This document shows positions 59,801 to 64,000 of a stretch of DNA of 64,000 nt, one piece after another. Every line of letters begins with the position of its first letter. The stretch's first letter is position 1. A model generated the notes under the pieces. That model saw only the letters and a list, made by a program, of their open reading frames with translations. It made no database searches and was not told where the DNA came from. The translations under genes were made by a program, and so were the position numbers. This DNA comes from JAHRAW01 sp965243285 (GTDB lineage: Bacteria; Pseudomonadota; Gammaproteobacteria; Arenicellales; Poriferihabitantaceae), in the NCBI GenBank assembly GCA_965243285.1, contig OZ251537.1:2108001-2172000 (forward strand), read 5' to 3'.

Positions 59801-62800
59801 GATGCCGCCGCCGGTGGAGGTGGAGGTGGAGGTGGTGGTTGTGGCGGTGAAATTTAGGCCGAGAACGGATTCGGTGGCGGTGATGTCACGCAGATTTCCG
59901 GCCACTGAATCCAGTTCCCGCAAGGTGTAGGAAATATCCCCCAAGCCGCCGGTGGCGATGGGTAGATTCAGCGTGACTTGCCGGCCGACGCCAAAAGTCG
60001 CCGCTGAATCGGATACATTCGCCAAAGCCAGGGCATCGTAAATCACGATGGAAAACACTTGAGTTCGCCGAGCGCCGCCTTCTTGTACGGCGTAGATGAA
60101 CATGTAAGTGCCGGCGGAATCGGGCGGATTCAACGCCGTGGCGGAGATAATCAGCCGGCTGGATGAGGCACTGGCATTGCCGGCGCCGGATTCGGGGGTG
60201 ACCACCAGCCAGCCCGGCAAAGCGCCGCCGGTGGGCGAGCCAGCCGCCGCCGTCAGCGAATAGGTGAGCGGCGTGGCGGCGCCGATATTGCCGGTCGCCG
60301 TCGGCAGATTCACCGCATCGATCGCCTGCCTGGTGGCGTAGGTGAGGTCGGCCGGGTCGGCTAAGGCCACGGCGGAGACGGTCAAGGTAAACGTGACCGA
60401 ATTGGTGGTGTTTGGGTCGGGATTCAGGCTATCGGTGGCGGTATAAACCAAATCCACCACGCCGGCGGTGTTCGCCGTGCCGGATAACACGCCGCCGGCG
60501 GGGGTAGAGGCGAAATTCAGCCCGAGAATGGTCGAAGCACCGGCAATATCGCGATTGCCGCCGGATTCCACCGCCGCCAGGCTGTAATTGATGGGCGCCA
60601 GCCCGCCGACCACCGCCGGCAAAGTCAAATTCACCGTAGCACTGACATCAAAAACCGTCGATTCCGCCGAAATAGCCGAAATAGTGCCGAGCGGGGCATA
60701 AATGATGATGGAAAAAGTCGCCGAAGTAGCGACATCATCGGCATCGGTCACGCCATAGGTGAAATTGTAAGTACCCGCCGTGGCCGGCGCCGTGCCAGAT
60801 AGGGTGAACGGCGTGGCGGAACCGGTCGGATTATCGCCGCCGGCACCAGGCGTGTTCGGGCTGATGGCAAGCCAGGCCGGCAAAACGCCGTTGGTCGGGG
60901 CGGCGGCATCCGCCGTCAAGGTGTAGGTGTAGGGCGCCGTGCCGGCGGTGACGGTGGGCAAAAGCACGCCGCCGGAATCGCCGATGGAAGCGCCGGTGAC
61001 ATAAGTCAAATCCGCCTGAGCCGGCAGATTCAACTCGGTGACCGACAGCATAAAAGTCAGCACTGGGCTGCTGGCCGGCGGGCTCTGGCTATCGCTGGCG
61101 CTGTAGGTGAGCGAAATCGGCGCCGTTGTCACCGCCGTGGGCGTGCCGGTCAATTCGCCGCTGGCGGGGTTGAAACTCAAGCCGGGCACGGTGCCGCCGG
61201 GGCTTGCCGTGTTATCAAAATCAGCCCCGCCGTCCAATCTCAGGTTATAGGTGAGGGGGGCGACGCCGCCGCCGGCGGTGGGCAAGGATTCGCTGCCGGG
61301 CTGGCCGAGGGCGAAGTTCAAATTCAAACTCGGCGGACTGGCGGTGAAGGTGATGGCGGCCGGGGTGATGGTGACGGTGAAGGCGGCGGTTAGCGCCGTG
61401 CCTCGGCTGTCGGTGGTGCTGTAATTCAGCGAGTAGGCGCCGGGCGTGGTGGGGGTGCCGTGCAAGCGGGGCGGGTCGGCGGCGAAAGTGAGGCCGGGGA
61501 TGGTGGAATCATTCACAAAAGCCGCGCTCGCCGAATCGGTCAAGGCATAAATCAGCGGGGCGCTGCCGCCGGTGGCCAGGCTCAATGGCCTATTTAGCGC
61601 CGAATCGGCCGGGGCCGAGAAATCCATTTGACTGGTGGCGAAATTCAGCGCCGGGAACACCACCGACACCTCGAAAGTTTCGCTCAAATCGATGCTGCTG
61701 GCGGCGTGTCGGGCGGTGTAGGTTAGGGTGGTCGCCGCCGCCGGGGCCGATGCCAATATGCCGGATAGCGCCCGGCTGGATGGGGTGAATGTCAGCCCGG
61801 GCAAGGCGGCGGTGTCTACGGCGTAGGTTACCTCCGCCGCCCCGACGCCGACGGCGGGCGGCAGGGTGATGTCGATGAGGGTGTTGCCCAATAAGGAGCG
61901 GTCGGCGGGGTCGGGTAGGTCGGTGGTGGTGTTACTGATTAGGTTGAATGACACCACTTGCATGATGGATTCGCCACTGCCGAAATCGGTGGCCGTGTAA
62001 GTTGGGGTTAATGCAATAACGGCAGGCGGCGAGCTACCAGATAGGGTACGGGTTGTGGAATCATAAGTCAGCCCAAACACGCCGATCGCACCACCAGTCA
62101 GCGTATAACTTAATCGAGGATTGGCGCCGAGCCCGCCTCGGCTGACTTGCGGGAGTTGCTGGGAACTGGGTGTTCTAGTGGGTATTACCACCTCCGCCAC
62201 CTCCAAAACCAGCGGTTCGAAGGCCGGCAGGGTGCATGTTGTGGCGCCCACATTGCTGTTGTCGGCGGAGTCGATATTGACGGCGCCGCTTTCGCAAAGG
62301 GTGAAAGACAGCGGGATGGATGCGGAAGACAAGCCGACGGTGGCGACATAGGTACCGGTGAAGCGGGTGTTTATGGCGGAGGTGGGGGTTAGGCGAGGGC
62401 CGCCGACCACGCTCGGCGTGCCGGAAAGCGTACGGCTGGTGGCGGCGAAATCAAGCCCCAAAGCAGCCAGCCCGGCGCCGGTGATGGCGTATTCAGCCGT
62501 CGCCCCGGCAGCGCCGCCCTCGACCTCGGGGAAAATCAGCGGCGTAATCGCCCCGCTGGTATCGAAAAATAAATCGATGTTAGCCGCCGCCGTGCCGATG
62601 CCGATGGGGCTGGGGAAATTTAGAGCGGTAATCGTCACGGTGTAGGTGAGGGAATTGCTGCCTGCCGAAAGCGCATCGGCGGCGGTGTAGGTGAGCGAAA
62701 TCGGCGTTGCCATCACCGTATCTGGTGTGCCGGATAGCACGCCGCCATCCGCCGTGGTGGTGTAACTCAGCCCCGACACGGTCGAATCATTAGCAAAATC

Positions 62801-64000
62801 CGTCCCGTTTGACAATTCCAGGCTATAAGAAAGCACGCCAGGTAAGCCGCCGGTGGCTACGGGCAAGGTCATGTCCACCGCCATATTCACCGGAAAAACC
62901 AGCCCCCGCTCGGCGACGCTCAGCGTCGGCAAGGTGATGGAGGGGTCGTAGACGATGACTGCAAAAGCCACATCATCACGGCCGAAATCATCGGTCACGG
63001 TATAGGTGAGATTGTAGGTGCCGATGGGCAAACTCGCCGAGGTAGTGAGTGTTCGGCCATTAGCGCTAACGGTGAATCCATCGGGAAGCACTATAGAACC
63101 AGCCGCTGATCGATAACGGTAGACCGCCGAATCGGGGCGGCCGCCAGTCGCCAGCGAACCGTTTAATTCGAGTGTGGAGCCAAATGCAACTATCTGGTCT
63201 TGCACCGCCGCCAACACCGGCGGCCCGGCAACAGTGATGTTGACAGTGGTGCTGATTCGATTTCTGTATCTGTCGAAGAAAGCGTAGGACACATCGAAAG
63301 CGCCGGTGGCGGTAGGGGTGCCGAAGATTTCAATCTTGTCGGTGAAAAACTGATTTTCAAGCCCGAGGGCGATGGCATCGATTGCGGTTGAGTTATTCAA
63401 AATCTGAAACGGCCCGCCAGGCCCGGTGGGCGCCGGTAAAATTAGCCGGGTGATTTGATTGTCTACTAGATAGGTTTGCGGAGGGATGGCGGCGAAACTT
63501 GCCCCGGCTACGCTGATGGTGAATGAGGCGGAGCGTGGCACGGAGCCGATCATGGCTCGGTAGTTCAGCGTGGTTTCAGCGATGGCGGTGGGTGTGCCGG
63601 ACAAGGTGCGGGAATTGGCATTGAAATTGATTCCGGGCACGGCGCTGGTGTCCAGGCTGTAGGTGGTGCTATCGATGCTGGTGTCTGAGTTGGTGGAGAC
63701 GATTTGCGGCAGCACAAAACTCACCGTCTCGTCCACATTAATGGTGCGGTCCGCCGGCTTGGGCAGGGTGTGATAATTGTCGCCGGATGGGTCATGTATC
63801 CGCACCATCACTTCGGTTTGCACGGTTTCCCCGCTGGCGAAATCCGTTGCCGTGTAGATTAGCGGGGTGGTGCTGACGGCGGCGGTGGGATTGCCGGATA
63901 AACGGCGAGTGGCGGCATCGAAAGACAGCCCGGCGGTGGCCAGGGCGCCTAGGTTGGATAACGCATAACTTATGCGCGAACTGGCGGCGGCGCCGGTGCC
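56873..64000 (-). CDS. Giant Ig-repeat autotransporter adhesin (5' part outside window)
   Basis: The frame is open from the stop at 56873 past the window edge: the nominal start at 63823 is a GTG inside the repeat region, and the same frame continues upstream with another LSGNPT unit. More than 2370 residues are visible. About 17 Ig-like units of roughly 90-120 residues follow one another, each with a pattern like LPxATGG, then GLxFxxxxxxLSGTPT, then TYTATD (putative-Ig/He_PIG type). A Gly-rich spacer leads into a C-terminal beta-barrel of about 370 residues (from TTLWASGEY, about 58000, to the final GEMQF), whose last residue Phe is the usual outer-membrane assembly signal. It is probably a type V-secreted surface protein for adhesion. 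Two units are almost identical, 1347 bp apart. Confidence 0.9.
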   Translation of the reverse strand, partial: GTGAAASSRISYALSNLGALATAGLSFDAATRRLSGNPTAAVSTTPLIYTATDFASGETVQTEVMVRIHDPSGDNYHTLPKPADRTINVDETVSFVLPQIVSTNSDTSIDSTTYSLDTSAVPGINFNANSRTLSGTPTAIAETTLNYRAMIGSVPRSASFTISVAGASFAAIPPQTYLVDNQITRLILPAPTGPGGPFQILNNSTAIDAIALGLENQFFTDKIEIFGTPTATGAFDVSYAFFDRYRNRISTTVNITVAGPPVLAAVQDQIVAFGSTLELNGSLATGGRPDSAVYRYRSAAGSIVLPDGFTVSANGRTLTTSASLPIGTYNLTYTVTDDFGRDDVAFAVIVYDPSITLPTLSVAERGLVFPVNMAVDMTLPVATGGLPGVLSYSLELSNGTDFANDSTVSGLSYTTTADGGVLSGTPDTVMATPISLTYTAADALSAGSNSLTYTVTITALNFPSPIGIGTAAANIDLFFDTSGAITPLIFPEVEGGAAGATAEYAITGAGLAALGLDFAATSRTLSGTPSVVGGPRLTPTSAINTRFTGTYVATVGLSSASIPLSFTLCESGAVNIDSADNSNVGATTCTLPAFEPLVLEVAEVVIPTRTPSSQQLPQVSRGGLGANPRLSYTLTGGAIGVFGLTYDSTTRTLSGSSPPAVIALTPTYTATDFGSGESIMQVVSFNLISNTTTDLPDPADRSLLGNTLIDITLPPAVGVGAAEVTYAVDTAALPGLTFTPSSRALSGILASAPAAATTLTYTARHAASSIDLSETFEVSVVFPALNFATSQMDFSAPADSALNRPLSLATGGSAPLIYALTDSASAAFVNDSTIPGLTFAADPPRLHGTPTTPGAYSLNYSTTDSRGTALTAAFTVTITPAAITFTASPPSLNLNFALGQPGSESLPTAGGGVAPLTYNLRLDGGADFDNTASPGGTVPGLSFNPASGELTGTPTAVTTAPISLTYSASDSQSPPASSPVLTFMLSVTELNLPAQADLTYVTGASIGDSGGVLLPTVTAGTAPYTYTLTADAAAPTNGVLPAWLAISPNTPGAGGDNPTGSATPFTLSGTAPATAGTYNFTYGVTDADDVATSATFSIIIYAPLGTISAISAESTVFDVSATVNLTLPAVVGGLAPINYSLAAVESGGNRDIAGASTILGLNFASTPAGGVLSGTANTAGVVDLVYTATDSLNPDPNTTNSVTFTLTVSAVALADPADLTYATRQAIDAVNLPTATGNIGAATPLTYSLTAAAGSPTGGALPGWLVVTPESGAGNASASSSRLIISATALNPPDSAGTYMFIYAVQEGGARRTQVFSIVIYDALALANVSDSAATFGVGRQVTLNLPIATGGLGDISYTLRELDSVAGNLRDITATESVLGLNFTATTTTSTSTSTGGGILSGTAQATPATATLIYTATDGGDSTANIAAASQSATFTLTIARLNLPTPANLTYAIGDSIVDSGGADLVLPAATDGTPPYLYTLTAASAPPPNTGELPAWLNLSPNTPANSATPYALSGSPTAAGIYNFTYRVQDDAGLSLERPFSITVYAQIAAIEPISGDMTTFAAGASVDYTLPAVVGGLAPITYSLAAVESGGNRDIAGASTILGLTFAHSAAGGVLSGTPMTAGEADLVYTATDAAGNATNLSFTLAITGPTFVQPVDLTLGGPYAAGVMLAPITLPEADSGYADTLLTYTLTDSGEAVFADDSTVPGLVYTAATRELSGTPTDAGAYTLVYTATDGATPPNESTLTFTLTIAGPAFSQPPADLTYRVGEVVGDLVLPIARSGSADIALTYGLTQDSALVSDSTLPVPSEISEFFADFLPDASAAPITAPIALAGISAEKWADLAADVPNLDAFLPLSATFTYTATDPHGNSTADGLATDPGAFTIILEGAAADSVNQTNAVILPEVARAITHSAVGAVTTRISRAAGRGSGGGNSAGAGGASFRLAGHDNIAGVLAARGEEMLENGGDMKKLLAGSGFSMPIKGGGGGDGIGQTTLWASGEYAELSGTSAAVDWSGDLLGFHVGADAKVRPNLLLGLSISRLSSDLAYETAAGGGDYDLDMTSVHPYLGWRAGALDLWASVGLGGGDLRVKPTAGDAQSADLKLSTIGGGLSGTIWQQNAAQMRVKGEVTHSELEADAQPGMADISTAATRIRTALEASMPGRLASGAALTPSAEVGLRHDGGDGETGAGAEVGLAIRYHNPAARFTAEGKMRALLAHSAEQEEWGIQGSLILAPGADGQGLSLNITPSYGDTASAQQRLWHEGLADSAGKGATADNGAAGFGAAATDKTADYAARLNTRVGYGIMLRDGSLIEPYTEITIAPAATYRLGMHWRPPTSPLTLNLLGERYESATPAAATNALILKGEMQF

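Overview
The window is from a GC-rich proteobacterial chromosome, most likely a gammaproteobacterium. This rests on the housekeeping gene set (xni, nudC, typA/bipA, greA, queG, carAB, argB, rarD) and the style of those proteins; a marine or host-associated life is only a guess. Protein genes are standard and dense, but the spaces between them are unusual. At least eight intergenic regions carry a composite repeat built of AAAGCC-type short tandem runs and paired hairpins, edged by an ATTTATATATCTAAAT-like motif. No tRNA or rRNA gene was seen.

Layout. 1-6975: an MBL-fold hydrolase cut by the window edge, an HD phosphohydrolase, a DNA methyltransferase fused to an HNH nuclease domain, a histidine phosphatase, a class I glutamine amidotransferase, dapA and rarD. 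7060-18476: a complete minimal type II-C CRISPR-Cas locus: a predicted tracrRNA on the minus strand, cas9 (all nuclease residues present), cas1, cas2, a perfect 14-bp hairpin, then an array of 97 identical 37-bp repeats and 96 spacers. 18477-20996: a decayed autotransporter adhesin that abuts the last repeat in an open frame, then a decayed IS1595-like element. 21295-34510: ETF-ubiquinone oxidoreductase, argD, recQ, nudC, typA, argB, then metK and ahcY (methyl cycle) and a small membrane protein. 34753-41340: a TRAP transporter of the 2-oxo acid type (large, small and binding subunits) with a SABATH-like carboxyl methyltransferase upstream on the same strand. 41876-48818: a 59-residue membrane protein, xni, folE, a decayed restriction-modification gene, an FAD-linked oxidase, an EamA permease and greA. 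48933-55813: carA-carB with low-complexity insertions in both subunits, then queG. 56873-64000: a giant Ig-repeat autotransporter that runs out of the window and is the intact paralogue of the fragment beside the CRISPR array.

How it works together. Cas9 with the predicted tracrRNA and crRNAs would form the interference arm, and Cas1-Cas2 (helped by Cas9) the adaptation arm. The repeat, read on the minus strand, starts GTTGT and ends with a perfect TATAAT, so each repeat could carry its own promoter, as in Neisseria. The array has a 10-spacer tandem duplication and several repeated, near-identical or overlapping spacers, which points to internal recombination and to repeated encounters with the same invaders. 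Other defence-related content is the methyltransferase-HNH fusion and the dead restriction-modification gene. The most novel features, in my view, are the composite intergenic repeat family with changing but still paired stems, the repeat-borne crRNA promoters with a split tracrRNA anti-repeat, the methyltransferase-HNH fusion, and the spread of simple repeats into carA and carB.
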